Source of the DNA: Paucibacter sp. DJ2R-2
GTDB lineage: Bacteria > Pseudomonadota > Gammaproteobacteria > Burkholderiales > Burkholderiaceae_C
Assembly: GCF_025717675.1 (NCBI RefSeq)
Contig: NZ_JAJIRT010000014.1
Location: 62,001 to 126,000 of the forward strand
DNA: 64,000 nucleotides
Reading direction: 5' to 3'
The notes beneath the pieces were generated by a model, which worked only from the letters and a program-made list of their open reading frames with translations, was not told the origin of the DNA and made no database searches. Made by a program: the position numbers and the translations under genes. Of this stretch, positions 7,175 to 15,505 are shown in pieces (position 1 is the first letter of the stretch; each line of letters begins with the position of its first letter).

Positions 7175-8290
7175 GTGGCAGGCGAAGCGCTCACAACAAC
7201 TCTTGATTTCAATCGCTCCAGCAACGCGGCGCTCCTTGCTGCTGTTGCGGAGAGATACAAGGCCCCAAAAGTTATTGGGCGCTATACCGGCTACATCGAG
7301 AGCTTCTCAGGCAAGGGGCTTCCTGCCATATTGAGCTTTTCGCACTTGGCCTCCATGCTAGGCATGGACGGCGCCAAGCTGCATGCGATCTCCTTTGCAA
7401 CACATCTCTTTTACCGGGAGTTTTCGATTCCCAAAAAGAGCGGTGGAAGCAGACGGATTTTAGCTCCGACACCGATACTTGATATCGCTCAGAGATGGGT
7501 CCTTAAACATGTGCTCACTACTGGATACCCCACGGTCGAAGAATGTGTTTCTGCTTACGCCAAGGGTAAATCGATATTGACGCATGTTCGACCTCACGTC
7601 GAAGCCGAACAACTAGTGAAGCTTGATTTCAAGGACTTCTTTCCGTCAATATCAACACATCAGATCTTTCGGGTATTTAACGACCTAGGATACACGGGGG
7701 CAGTATCAAGAACTCTTGCAGCATTGATGACCGTAAATGGCCGCCTACCTCAAGGTGCCGCTACTAGCCCGCTCCTAAGCAATATAGTTCTAGGTGAATT
7801 TGATGTGGCCACATCGACACTTTGCTCGGAACGGGGTTTGGCTTATACACGCTATGCCGATGACTTGGTGTTTTCAGGCAAAGATGTATCACACATCGCT
7901 TCAGCAGTTGACGAATTGGCTGAGTCTTTTGGATTTAGGCTAAATCATCAAAAAACCAAGCACTACGATAGCAAGGCAGAACCGCGTCATGTCACTGGGC
8001 TATTGCTGATTAATGGAGAAGTACGCCTACCGAAGGAGATGCGCCGGCGAATTAGGATGCAGTCCCACATCTTCATCAAGAATTTGCATTCCATTATTGA
8101 CGGGGGGCAAGATGCATTCACCACTGAAGGCAAGAGTAACATTCATCACCGAGACAAGGTCGACGACTTGCTGTTCGCAGACAGAATTATTGGTCGACTG
8201 AAATATTGGAGTTGGGTTGAAAAAGATCACCCCTACCCCAAGATTGCGCTTAATAAGATTGACGCTATATTGCGCATGAGGCTGCAATAA
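7175..8290 (+). CDS. Retron reverse transcriptase
   Basis: 371 aa, the usual length of a stand-alone retron RT, with no maturase, endonuclease or other added domain. Motifs in order: YREFSIPKKSGGSRRI (RT1), LDFKDFFPSI (residues 150-159, first catalytic Asp), LPQGAATSP (191-199), YADD (227-230) and the retron-typical VTG (273-275). The region-X motif NAXXH is degenerate, reading HVRPH at 137-141. The GTG at 7175 is the only start that keeps the N-terminal RT motifs; no clear ribosome-binding site precedes it. It would use the RNA at 7006-7189 as template and primer to make msDNA. Codon use and A+T content match the two accessory genes and differ from the flanks. Confidence 0.93.
   Translation: MAGEALTTTLDFNRSSNAALLAAVAERYKAPKVIGRYTGYIESFSGKGLPAILSFSHLASMLGMDGAKLHAISFATHLFYREFSIPKKSGGSRRILAPTPILDIAQRWVLKHVLTTGYPTVEECVSAYAKGKSILTHVRPHVEAEQLVKLDFKDFFPSISTHQIFRVFNDLGYTGAVSRTLAALMTVNGRLPQGAATSPLLSNIVLGEFDVATSTLCSERGLAYTRYADDLVFSGKDVSHIASAVDELAESFGFRLNHQKTKHYDSKAEPRHVTGLLLINGEVRLPKEMRRRIRMQSHIFIKNLHSIIDGGQDAFTTEGKSNIHHRDKVDDLLFADRIIGRLKYWSWVEKDHPYPKIALNKIDAILRMRLQ
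7178..7189 (+). repeat. Retron a2 repeat, overlapping the reverse transcriptase start
   Basis: GCAGGCGAAGCG, exact complement of a1. It lies inside codons 2-5 of the reverse transcriptase when the GTG at 7175 is used, so the RNA gene and the protein gene overlap. Confidence 0.85.
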
Positions 8291-8478
8291 GATTTACTTC
8301 GCAGTTCACCTATCCTTCGCGTAGGTCGTCATTTACTTCTCGACTTCGGGCGAGAGGGTCAGCCCCTAAATTCGAAGTCCCAGGCCGTTTTGCCCGGGGT
8401 GCCATTCGGCCTCTGACTGCCCAGCTTGCCGTTTCGCACGCCGCCCGGCTCTGACTGACCCCATCTGCTGAAGACGAC

Positions 8479-9048
8479 ATGCCCGACTTCCCCCTCCTCC
8501 AAACCCCACGCCTCCTCCTCCGCGAGATCACTGAGGCCGACGCCGAGGACCTGTTCCGCATTCACAGCGATGCGCGCCACATGGCCTGGTTTGGCAACGA
8601 CCCGCTGACGGATTTGAGCGAGGCCAAGCGGCTGATTGCCACCTTCGCCAGTTGGCGGCAGTTGCCCAACCCCGGTGTGCGTTGGGGTCTGCAATTGAAA
8701 GACCAGCCCGGCCTGATCGGCAGCTGCGGCTTGTTCGCTTGGAACCGTGGCTGGAAGAAGTGCAGCTTGGGCTACGAGGTGGCGCCCGAGGTGGCGGGCC
8801 GGGGCCTGATGCGCGAAGCGCTGACGGCGGCACTCGACTGGGGTTTCGGCGAGGGCATGCAACTTCACCGGGTGGAGGCACAGGTCCACGAGGACAACGT
8901 GGCCTCGGTCGCCCTGCTGCAGCGCCTGGGTTTTGCCCAGGAGGGCCGCCAGCGCGAAGTCGCGTTCTGGGGCGGACGCCACCACGATCTTTTGCAGTAC
9001 GGGCTGTTGGCTCGTGAATGGCGAGGCGCTGACAGCCAGGCCGACTGA
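8479..9048 (+). CDS. GNAT-family N-acetyltransferase (RimJ/RimL-like)
   Basis: 189 aa. The N-terminal LQTPRLLLREITEADAEDLF is typical of the RimJ/RimL branch that acetylates protein N-termini or small amines. The acetyl-CoA loop region (YEVAPEVAGRGLMREAL) and the C-terminal NVASVALLQRLGF segment complete the fold. It is a conventional high-G+C gene immediately right of the retron island, about 190 nt after the RT stop. Substrate unknown. Confidence 0.88.
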   Translation: MPDFPLLQTPRLLLREITEADAEDLFRIHSDARHMAWFGNDPLTDLSEAKRLIATFASWRQLPNPGVRWGLQLKDQPGLIGSCGLFAWNRGWKKCSLGYEVAPEVAGRGLMREALTAALDWGFGEGMQLHRVEAQVHEDNVASVALLQRLGFAQEGRQREVAFWGGRHHDLLQYGLLAREWRGADSQAD

Positions 9049-9161
9049 GCGACCTTGATTGAAAGAGCAGCCCAGGAGGCAGAGAGCTTGGCGTGAACGC
9101 ATGGCCAGCCCACCCTGGAGTTCCCGTGCTGGCGCTTTCTCCTCGCTACAGTCGCCCCACC

Positions 9162-9920
9162 ATGTGCAATCTCTACAACGTCAGCCCCAAGGAAGAGGTC
9201 GAGCGGCATTTCCGGGTGGTGGTGAAAGCCGGCGGGGCGGGCGAAGAGGCCTACCCGCTGGCGCCGGTGGGGCCGTTCGGGCGCGGCCTGTTCATCCGGG
9301 CGGGCAGTACCGCCGCTGGAGGCGATGAACCTGGCCGCCAGGCCGTGATCGGCCAATGGGGCATGGTGCCGCCGCGCTCCAAGCAGCCACGGCCGGCGGG
9401 GCGGGCGATTCTGACGAACAACGCGCGGATCGAGTCGGTGGCCGAGCGGCCCACGTACCGCGATGCCTGGCTCAGCGGCCGGCGTTGTTTGATCCCGGCG
9501 CAGAGCTACCAGGAGCCCAACTGGGAGACCGGCCGCAACATCTGGTGGCCGCTGCGCCGCGCCGATGGCCTGCCTTGGGCGCTGGCCGGCATCTGGTCGG
9601 AGTGGCAGCACCCCGAGACGGGCGAGCTCATCCCCAACTATTCGATGCTGACGCTCAATTGCGACGCACACCCGCTGCTCAATCGCCTGCACAAGCCCGA
9701 CCCGGCCCTGCCGCCGGACGCGCAGGACAAGCGCGCCGTGATGACGATACGGCCCGAGGACTGGCAGGCCTGGCTGCGCGGCTCGGTCAGCGAGGCGCAG
9801 GCCTTGCTGGCGGCGGAGCGCCTGCCGGCGCCGGAGGCGTTTGATCTGGGCCCGGCCGAGCACACCGATGCCTTGCTCTCCCGGCTGCGCGCAGGCCCGC
9901 CGCAGGGCAGCCTGTTCTGA
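9162..9920 (+). CDS. yedK: SRAP-domain abasic-site processing protein YedK/HMCES
   Basis: 252 aa. The start MCNLYN places the catalytic Cys at position 2, which forms a DNA-protein crosslink with abasic sites in single-stranded DNA. The SRAP core follows with NARIES, RRCLIPAQSYQE and a later histidine region (NCDAHPLLNRLH). The upstream in-frame extension would bury the catalytic Cys and is rejected. No LexA-type CTGT-N8-ACAG box was found in the 40 nt before the start. Confidence 0.92.
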   Translation: MCNLYNVSPKEEVERHFRVVVKAGGAGEEAYPLAPVGPFGRGLFIRAGSTAAGGDEPGRQAVIGQWGMVPPRSKQPRPAGRAILTNNARIESVAERPTYRDAWLSGRRCLIPAQSYQEPNWETGRNIWWPLRRADGLPWALAGIWSEWQHPETGELIPNYSMLTLNCDAHPLLNRLHKPDPALPPDAQDKRAVMTIRPEDWQAWLRGSVSEAQALLAAERLPAPEAFDLGPAEHTDALLSRLRAGPPQGSLF

Positions 9921-9940
9921 CGAGTTCAGCGTGACGAGAT

Positions 9941-10561
9941 TTAGGCCTCGTCCGCCCCCTCATCCTTGAGCCAGCCAATGCGCCCCTGGCCCGACTCCTG
10001 CAGCCGCGCCAGCAGGGGCGCCACGGCAGGCAAAGGCAAAGCAAAGCGGAATTCGACCTGGCTGCCATGCTGCACGCCGAGCAGCTCGGCGCCGGCGCCT
10101 TCGATCTCGCGGCGCAGCAGGCCCTCAAACGCATAGGGCACGGTGCAGCGCAGGGTTTGCAGGGCGACGCGCGGCACTTTCTCGGCCTGCAGCAGGGCCT
10201 GGGCCACGCTGTCGGTGTAGGCGCGCACCAGGCCGCCGGCGCCGAGCTTGGTGCCGCCCCAGTAGCGCACCACGGTGGCCAGCACGCCCTCCAGATCCTG
10301 GTGGCGCATCACCTCCAGCATGGGCCGCCCGGCCGTGCCGCTGGGCTCGCCATCGTCCACCGCCGCCGACTGGCCGCCGGCCAGCAGGGCCCAGCACACA
10401 TGCACAGCCGTGGGGTGCTGTTCCCGAAGCTCTTGCACCCGCGCCAGCGCCGCCTCGCGCCCGCTGCAGGGCTCGACGCAGCCGATGAAGCGGCTCTTCT
10501 TGATGATCAGCTCGCTGTGGACGGCCTGGGCGATGGAGAAGCTCGAAGGCGATGAAGACAT
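9941..10561 (-). CDS. yigZ: IMPACT/YigZ family protein
   Basis: 206 aa. The IMPACT-domain motifs KKSRFIGC near the start and VRYWGGTKLGAGGLVRAY in the middle are intact, followed by the smaller C-terminal domain of the YigZ family. Proposed to act in translation or stress control; its biochemical role is not settled. The ATG at 10561 removes a low-complexity upstream extension. It is convergent with yedK, separated by about 20 nt. Confidence 0.88.
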   Translation of the reverse strand: MSSSPSSFSIAQAVHSELIIKKSRFIGCVEPCSGREAALARVQELREQHPTAVHVCWALLAGGQSAAVDDGEPSGTAGRPMLEVMRHQDLEGVLATVVRYWGGTKLGAGGLVRAYTDSVAQALLQAEKVPRVALQTLRCTVPYAFEGLLRREIEGAGAELLGVQHGSQVEFRFALPLPAVAPLLARLQESGQGRIGWLKDEGADEA

Positions 10562-10758
10562 GGGCGCTATTCTCGCGGCAGGGCTGGGCGAGCACGGCGC
10601 AAGCGCCGCGCAAATGGCCGGCGAGACGGGTGCAGAAGTGTGGGGCACCGGCTGAACCCATACGCCTCAGCCCAGGAGACGGGTCTGCCACCCCATCACT
10701 CCAGGCGCAGCGCTCATGGGTGTCCGCGACACAGCGCTGTTCGTCCTGATTCGGCGGC

Positions 10759-10772
10759 CCCAAGCACTTGGG
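10759..10772. promoter_or_regulatory. 14-bp palindrome upstream of the HD-GYP gene
   Basis: CCCAAG-CA-CTTGGG, about 24 nt before the ATG, followed by an A+T-rich TTAAATAAT stretch that could hold a -10 element. The placement suits an operator; the cognate regulator is unknown. Confidence 0.35.
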
Positions 10773-10795
10773 AACATGCTTAAATAATCTCCGCC

Positions 10796-12070
10796 ATGTC
10801 TGCATCAGAAAACGAACATCGCATCTCCGTTGATCAGTTGCGCGTGGGCGTCTACGTCTACTTGGATGTGGGTTGGATGGAGCATCCCTTCAACTTCAAC
10901 AACTTCAAGATCAAGACCGAAGAGCAGCTGCAGACCATTCGCAGCCTGGGCCTGGCCAGCGTGCGCTGGGCGCCGTCCCTGAGTGATGTGAAGCCTTTGG
11001 CCAAGAGCGATCAGCCCCCGGCCGCCCCCACTGCGGAGGAACTGGCCCGCCAGGCCGAGTTGGCCGCCTTGATGGCTGCCAAGCAGCAGCGCATTCAGCA
11101 GCTGGCCGAACACCGCGAGAAGATCGAGCGGGTCGAGCGTGCCTTTGCCAATGCCGCCGGGGTCATCAAGGGCATCAACAAGACCATTTACTCGCAGCCC
11201 AAGCAAGCGCTGAGTGACACCACCGAGCTGATCGGCGGCATCGTCGACGAGATGCTGGCGGCGCCGGATCTGGCCATTCAGGTGATGGGCGACAAGCCCG
11301 GCAATGAGGATGTCTATCTGCACTCGCTCAATGTGGCCGTGCTGGCCATGGTGCTGGGCAAGGAGATGAGCATGCCGGCCGAGTTGGTCAAGATGGTGGG
11401 CATGGCCGCGGTGTTCCACGACATCGGGCTCAATGACATTCCCGAAAACATCATGCGCAAGGCCGGGCCCTTGAGCAAATTCGAGCGCGAGGCGCGCGAG
11501 CTGCACTGTCAGTACGGCCTGGACCTGGCGAAGAAGATCGGCCTGTCCAATGTGCTGTGCAACATCATCTATCAGCACCACGAGGCCTATGACGGCAGCG
11601 GCTACCCGAAGAAGCTGGTGGGTGAGGCGATCGACCCCTTGGCCCGCCTGGTGGCGGTGATCAACACCTACGACAACCTCTGCAACGCGCCCCATATCGC
11701 CAACTCGCTGACGCCGCACGAGGCCTTGTCGCAGATGTTTGCCCAGCAGCGCAGCCGCTTTGACCCGCGCTTTCTGCAGGCCTTCATCAAGTTCATGGGT
11801 GTGTACCCGCCGGGCACCATCGTGGGCCTGTCCAATGATGTGATCGGCTTGGTGATTCGCGTCAACGCCGCCCGGCCGCTCAAGCCCACCGTCATCACCT
11901 ACGACGCGGGCATTCCGAAGAGCGAAGCCATGATGCTGGACCTCAACGAAGAGGGCGATGTCCACATCAGCAAGGCCTACCGCCCCAGCCAGCTGCCGGC
12001 GGCGGTGTATGAGTACCTGGCGCCGCGCAAGCGGGTCAACTACTACTTCGACGGGGGCAAGCCCGCATGA
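10796..12070 (+). CDS. Cyclic-di-GMP phosphodiesterase, HD-GYP domain
   Basis: 424 aa. An N-terminal DUF3391-type domain (VDQLRVGVYVYLD) precedes a helical linker and the HD-GYP domain. HD is at residues 208-209 (FHDIGLNDIP), HHE lies just before DGSGYP at 266-271, so the catalytic signature appears intact. It would hydrolyse c-di-GMP. The ATGA overlap with the next gene shows coupling to a hybrid histidine kinase, a common pairing in betaproteobacteria. Confidence 0.93.
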   Translation: MSASENEHRISVDQLRVGVYVYLDVGWMEHPFNFNNFKIKTEEQLQTIRSLGLASVRWAPSLSDVKPLAKSDQPPAAPTAEELARQAELAALMAAKQQRIQQLAEHREKIERVERAFANAAGVIKGINKTIYSQPKQALSDTTELIGGIVDEMLAAPDLAIQVMGDKPGNEDVYLHSLNVAVLAMVLGKEMSMPAELVKMVGMAAVFHDIGLNDIPENIMRKAGPLSKFEREARELHCQYGLDLAKKIGLSNVLCNIIYQHHEAYDGSGYPKKLVGEAIDPLARLVAVINTYDNLCNAPHIANSLTPHEALSQMFAQQRSRFDPRFLQAFIKFMGVYPPGTIVGLSNDVIGLVIRVNAARPLKPTVITYDAGIPKSEAMMLDLNEEGDVHISKAYRPSQLPAAVYEYLAPRKRVNYYFDGGKPA

Positions 12071-14859
12071 GCTGGGACGCTGCCACTCTGGATCGCGTCA
12101 TGTGCGACCAGAGCTCGGAGATGCTCTTGGTGGTGGACCCCAAGTCGCTCCACATCATCTCGGCCAACCGGCAGGCTGAAGTCACCCTGGGCTACGAAGC
12201 GACGCCGCTGGTCGGCCGCGCCATCACCGAGGTGGAAAGCAGCCTGGCCGATATCTTCTATTGGGAAGATGTGCGCATGGGCGGCGGCAGCGATATCGAC
12301 AACGCCGAGTCCATGTACATCTGCGGTGACGGCGTGGCGCTGCCGGTGATCAAGTCGATCCGCCGCTTGCGGGGGGACTTCGAAGACGTCTTGGTGCTGC
12401 GGGTGCGTGACGGCGCCAGCCTGAAGCGAGGCGAGGCCCAGTTGGCGGCGCTGTCGGGTCAGTTGCAGGCCACCTTGGAGTCGATCTGGGAAGGCGTTTT
12501 GGTGGTCGATTCGGCCGGCCATATCGTCAATATGAACCGCCGATTCAGCGCCATGTGGGAGATCCCCGAGGCCGTGCTGCTGCAAGACAGCGAAGCCATC
12601 ATCGCCTTCCTGATGGAGCAGCTGAGCACGCCGTGGGAGCTGGAAGACGACATCACAGCCTTCAGCCAACAGGGCGGCCAGGATTCACAGACCGTCTGTG
12701 ACATCACCAAGCTCAAGAACGGCCGTTTGTTCGAGCGCCGCGCCCGCCCGCAAATGGATCGCGGCGAGGTGGTCGGCCTGGTCTACAGCTTCCATGACAT
12801 CAGCGACTTTGTGCACGCCCGTCAGGAGGCCGAGGAAGCCTCGCGCTCTAAGAGCCGCTTTCTGGCCAATATGAGCCATGAGATCCGCACGCCCATGAAT
12901 GCGATCCTGGGCCTGCTCAAGCTGCTTCAGCGCACCGAACTCAGCACGCGCCAGCGCGATTACGCCAGCAAGACTGAGGGCGCGGCCCGCTCGCTGCTGG
13001 GGCTGCTCAACGACATTCTCGATTTCTCCAAGGTCGAAGCCGGCAAGCTGACGCTGGACCCGCAGCCTCATGCCCTGACGCAAATCTTCCGCGACTTGTC
13101 GGTGATCCTGGCTGCCAATGTGGGCGCCAAACCGGTGGACCTGCTGTTTGATCTGGACCCGCAGTTGCCGCCCTTGCTGCGCCTGGATGCCTTGCGCTTG
13201 TTGCAGGTGTTGATCAATCTGGCCGGCAATGCGCTCAAGTTCACCGCATGCGGCGAGGTGGTGGTTGGCGTCCAGCTCTTGCAGCATCAGGGCGATGCGG
13301 TGCGGCTGGAGTTCACGGTGACGGACACCGGCATCGGCATCGCGCCAGAGCACCATGCCAAGATCTTTTCCGGCTTCAGCCAGGCTGAAGCGTCCACGAC
13401 GCGCCAGTTCGGTGGCACTGGCTTGGGGCTCGCCATCAGCATGCGCCTGCTGGAGCTGATGGGCGGCCAGATCACGCTGGAAAGCGCCCTCGGTCAAGGC
13501 AGTCGCTTCAGCTTTCAACTCGACGTGCCGGTGGTGCAGGCCGAGGCCGATGCACAGCGCGCAGCAGCGGCGAGCCAGGGTCAGGTCTTGCTGATCGACG
13601 ACAACGCCCATGCCCGCGAGCTGCTGAGCCGCATGTTGGTCGCCGAAGGCTGGCAGGTAGTGGCGGCAGCCAGCGTGGCCGAGGCGCAGGCCTGGATGGC
13701 GGCGGCGCCCGATGGCTTGGCGCTGGAACTGGTGCTGGCGGATGCGCAGTTGCCGGGGGAGGATGTTTGGGCCTGCCTGGCGCAGCTGCGTGCCCGGCCC
13801 GGCTGGGCCGATCTGCCCCTGGTGATGAGTGGCACGCCGCTGCAGCTGGAAGCGCTGGCGCCGGCCGAGCAGGCGCAGCTGAAGGCCTTCCTGGTCAAAC
13901 CCCTGATGGCGGTGGCCTTGCGTGAAGCGCTCTGCCCAGCCAAGGACCAGCCCTCAGAAGGTCAGCACGATGGGGATGCCGCCGCAGCAAGCGCCGGCGC
14001 GCCGCCGCTGGCGGGCATCCGCTTGCTCGTGGTGGAGGACAACCTCAACAACCAGCAGGTCGCGCGTGAGCTGCTCGAAGATGCCGGCGCCACGGTACGC
14101 CTGGCCTCGAATGGGCAGGAGGCGGTGGACATCATGCGGGCCGATGCGGGCGCGGTGGACCTCGTGCTGATGGATGTGCAGATGCCGGTGATGGATGGCT
14201 ACACCGCCACCCGCATCTTGCGCAAGGAGCTGGGCCTGCGCCTGCCCATCGTGGCGATGACGGCCAATGCCATGGCCTCGGACCGCGAGGAATGCCTGGC
14301 TGCGGGCATGGATGACCATGTGGGCAAGCCTTTTGATCTGGACCGGCTGGTGCGGCTGATCCAGAAGCTGGGCCGGCCCACCCGGCGCGGCTCGGACGGT
14401 TCGGTCGAAAGCGCAGCAGAAGCAGTTGCTGGAGCAGCAAAGTTTGTCTTTCCCACCTTGCAGGTACCCGCGCCCTTGCTGGAGCGGGCCCTGGCTGACG
14501 GCATTCAGATCCAGCTGGCCATGGACCGTTTCATGGGCAAGGTGGCGATGTATCAGAGCAGCGTGGCGGGCTTTGCCGTCTCCGCGGCTGAGTTGCCGGC
14601 GCAGATCGAGGCGGCGCTGCAAGCCCGCGATTGGCCCGCCGCCCAGCTGCAGGTTCACGCCAGCAAAGGCATGGCGGCCATCTTGGGCGCTGAGCGCCTG
14701 GCTCAAATGCTGGCCGACGGTGAAACCCAGCTGGAACAGGGCGAGGCGCCAGACGCCGCCTGGCTGGCCGCGCTGCCCGCGCAGTTGCATGGCACGGTCG
14801 ACGCCTTGACGGCGCTGGCCGATGCCTTGATGGCCGTCGCGCCGGGTGCCATGAAGTAG
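12067..14859 (+). CDS. Hybrid sensor histidine kinase (PAS-PAS-HisKA-HATPase-REC-REC-Hpt)
   Basis: 930 aa, no clear membrane segment, so probably cytoplasmic. Two PAS-like domains (about 15-115 and 135-255) are followed by the H-box NMSHEIRTPMNAIL with His271, an N-box (INLAGNALKFT) and G-boxes (DTGIGI, GGTGLGLAIS). REC1 has DD at 511-512 and acceptor Asp559; REC2 has ED at 657-658 and Asp703. The C-terminal Hpt domain keeps the phosphorylatable His864 in HASKG. All relay residues are present. It overlaps the HD-GYP gene by 4 nt, suggesting it controls c-di-GMP turnover. Confidence 0.93.
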   Translation: MSWDAATLDRVMCDQSSEMLLVVDPKSLHIISANRQAEVTLGYEATPLVGRAITEVESSLADIFYWEDVRMGGGSDIDNAESMYICGDGVALPVIKSIRRLRGDFEDVLVLRVRDGASLKRGEAQLAALSGQLQATLESIWEGVLVVDSAGHIVNMNRRFSAMWEIPEAVLLQDSEAIIAFLMEQLSTPWELEDDITAFSQQGGQDSQTVCDITKLKNGRLFERRARPQMDRGEVVGLVYSFHDISDFVHARQEAEEASRSKSRFLANMSHEIRTPMNAILGLLKLLQRTELSTRQRDYASKTEGAARSLLGLLNDILDFSKVEAGKLTLDPQPHALTQIFRDLSVILAANVGAKPVDLLFDLDPQLPPLLRLDALRLLQVLINLAGNALKFTACGEVVVGVQLLQHQGDAVRLEFTVTDTGIGIAPEHHAKIFSGFSQAEASTTRQFGGTGLGLAISMRLLELMGGQITLESALGQGSRFSFQLDVPVVQAEADAQRAAAASQGQVLLIDDNAHARELLSRMLVAEGWQVVAAASVAEAQAWMAAAPDGLALELVLADAQLPGEDVWACLAQLRARPGWADLPLVMSGTPLQLEALAPAEQAQLKAFLVKPLMAVALREALCPAKDQPSEGQHDGDAAAASAGAPPLAGIRLLVVEDNLNNQQVARELLEDAGATVRLASNGQEAVDIMRADAGAVDLVLMDVQMPVMDGYTATRILRKELGLRLPIVAMTANAMASDREECLAAGMDDHVGKPFDLDRLVRLIQKLGRPTRRGSDGSVESAAEAVAGAAKFVFPTLQVPAPLLERALADGIQIQLAMDRFMGKVAMYQSSVAGFAVSAAELPAQIEAALQARDWPAAQLQVHASKGMAAILGAERLAQMLADGETQLEQGEAPDAAWLAALPAQLHGTVDALTALADALMAVAPGAMK

Positions 14860-14885
14860 CCGCCGCGGCTTCGGGGCAGACTGCA

Positions 14886-14911
14886 CGCATCGCACATACG
14901 CATCGCACATA
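14886..14911. repeat. Two exact 13-bp tandem repeats
   Basis: CGCATCGCACATA occurs twice back to back (14886-14898 and 14899-14911) in the gap between the histidine kinase and the DUF6249 gene. It may be a simple sequence duplication or a regulator-binding direct repeat. Confidence 0.5.
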
Positions 14912-15070
14912 GGCCTCGCATGCCAGGCGCTCGACCTGACATGCCCAAACTATTTGGCGCGGGATGAATCCAAACACCTCCGCCCGCGCATCCAAGCCTG
15001 CGTCCCGATCAGTTTTCTCTTCTTGATCGCCCGAACACTCACTCACTCAAGCATTGCAGGAGCAGCGCCC

Positions 15071-15490
15071 ATGGACTTCATCGATCTGCGTCACGTCCTT
15101 CCCTTCCTGGTGCCCATCATGGCGCTGATGATTCCCATCGTGGCCATCATCATGGGCATCCAGGCCAAGATGCGGCGTGAGCAACTGCTGCACGAAACCC
15201 TGCGCCAGCTGGCCGACAAGGGCCAGCCTCTGCCGCCAGAGCTCTTGAATCAACTCACCGGCGACGGCCAGGCGCGCATCGATGCCCAGCGGCGGCGCAC
15301 GAACGCCGGCTTGCAAGCGGGCGCGATCAATGTGGCCGCAGGCCTGGGCTTGGCTCTGATGTTCTATCTGATGAACCCGGGCAGCTGGCTCTGGGCCATC
15401 GGTTGCCTGCCGGGCTTCATCGGCATCGCCTTGTTGATCGTGTGGCGGGTAGAGACGCGCGGCCAGAAGGATGCTCAGGCGAACGCCTAA
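15071..15490 (+). CDS. DUF6249-like membrane protein
   Basis: 139 aa from the ATG at 15071, which has GCAGGAG about 8 nt upstream. One N-terminal helix (residues about 8-32), a charged cytoplasmic segment rich in Arg and Gln, then two C-terminal helices. The layout matches the DUF6249 membrane family, which I recall as a frequent neighbour of ECF sigma factors. It starts the DUF6249/ECF/membrane-partner cluster. Function unknown. Confidence 0.78.
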   Translation: MDFIDLRHVLPFLVPIMALMIPIVAIIMGIQAKMRREQLLHETLRQLADKGQPLPPELLNQLTGDGQARIDAQRRRTNAGLQAGAINVAAGLGLALMFYLMNPGSWLWAIGCLPGFIGIALLIVWRVETRGQKDAQANA

Positions 15491-15505
15491 GATCAGGCTC
15501 CGCGC

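Larger units (their letters stand above)
7006..7189 (+). ncRNA. Retron msr-msd non-coding RNA
   Basis: Ends are set by a perfect 12-bp inverted repeat: a1 at 7006-7017 and a2 at 7178-7189, extendable by one G-U and one A-U pair. TAGC at 7018-7021 follows a1 directly, so G7020 is the candidate branching guanosine, as in the TTAGC of retron Ec86. Hairpins: A, GGGTG/CGCCC (7024-7037); B, perfect 14-bp arms 7065-7078 and 7087-7100 with an 8-nt loop; C, 7-bp arms 7100-7116; D, 10-bp arms 7116-7138. An A+T-rich linker runs to a2. A is probably msr; some or all of B-D are probably the reverse-transcribed msd. The msr/msd border cannot be fixed by eye. Confidence 0.82.

Noticed and set aside
7175-8290. 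Reverse transcriptase as group II intron or diversity-generating retroelement
   Set aside because: No maturase or endonuclease domain and no intron RNA domains; no Avd protein or template/variable repeat pair. VTG and a1/a2 repeats support a retron.
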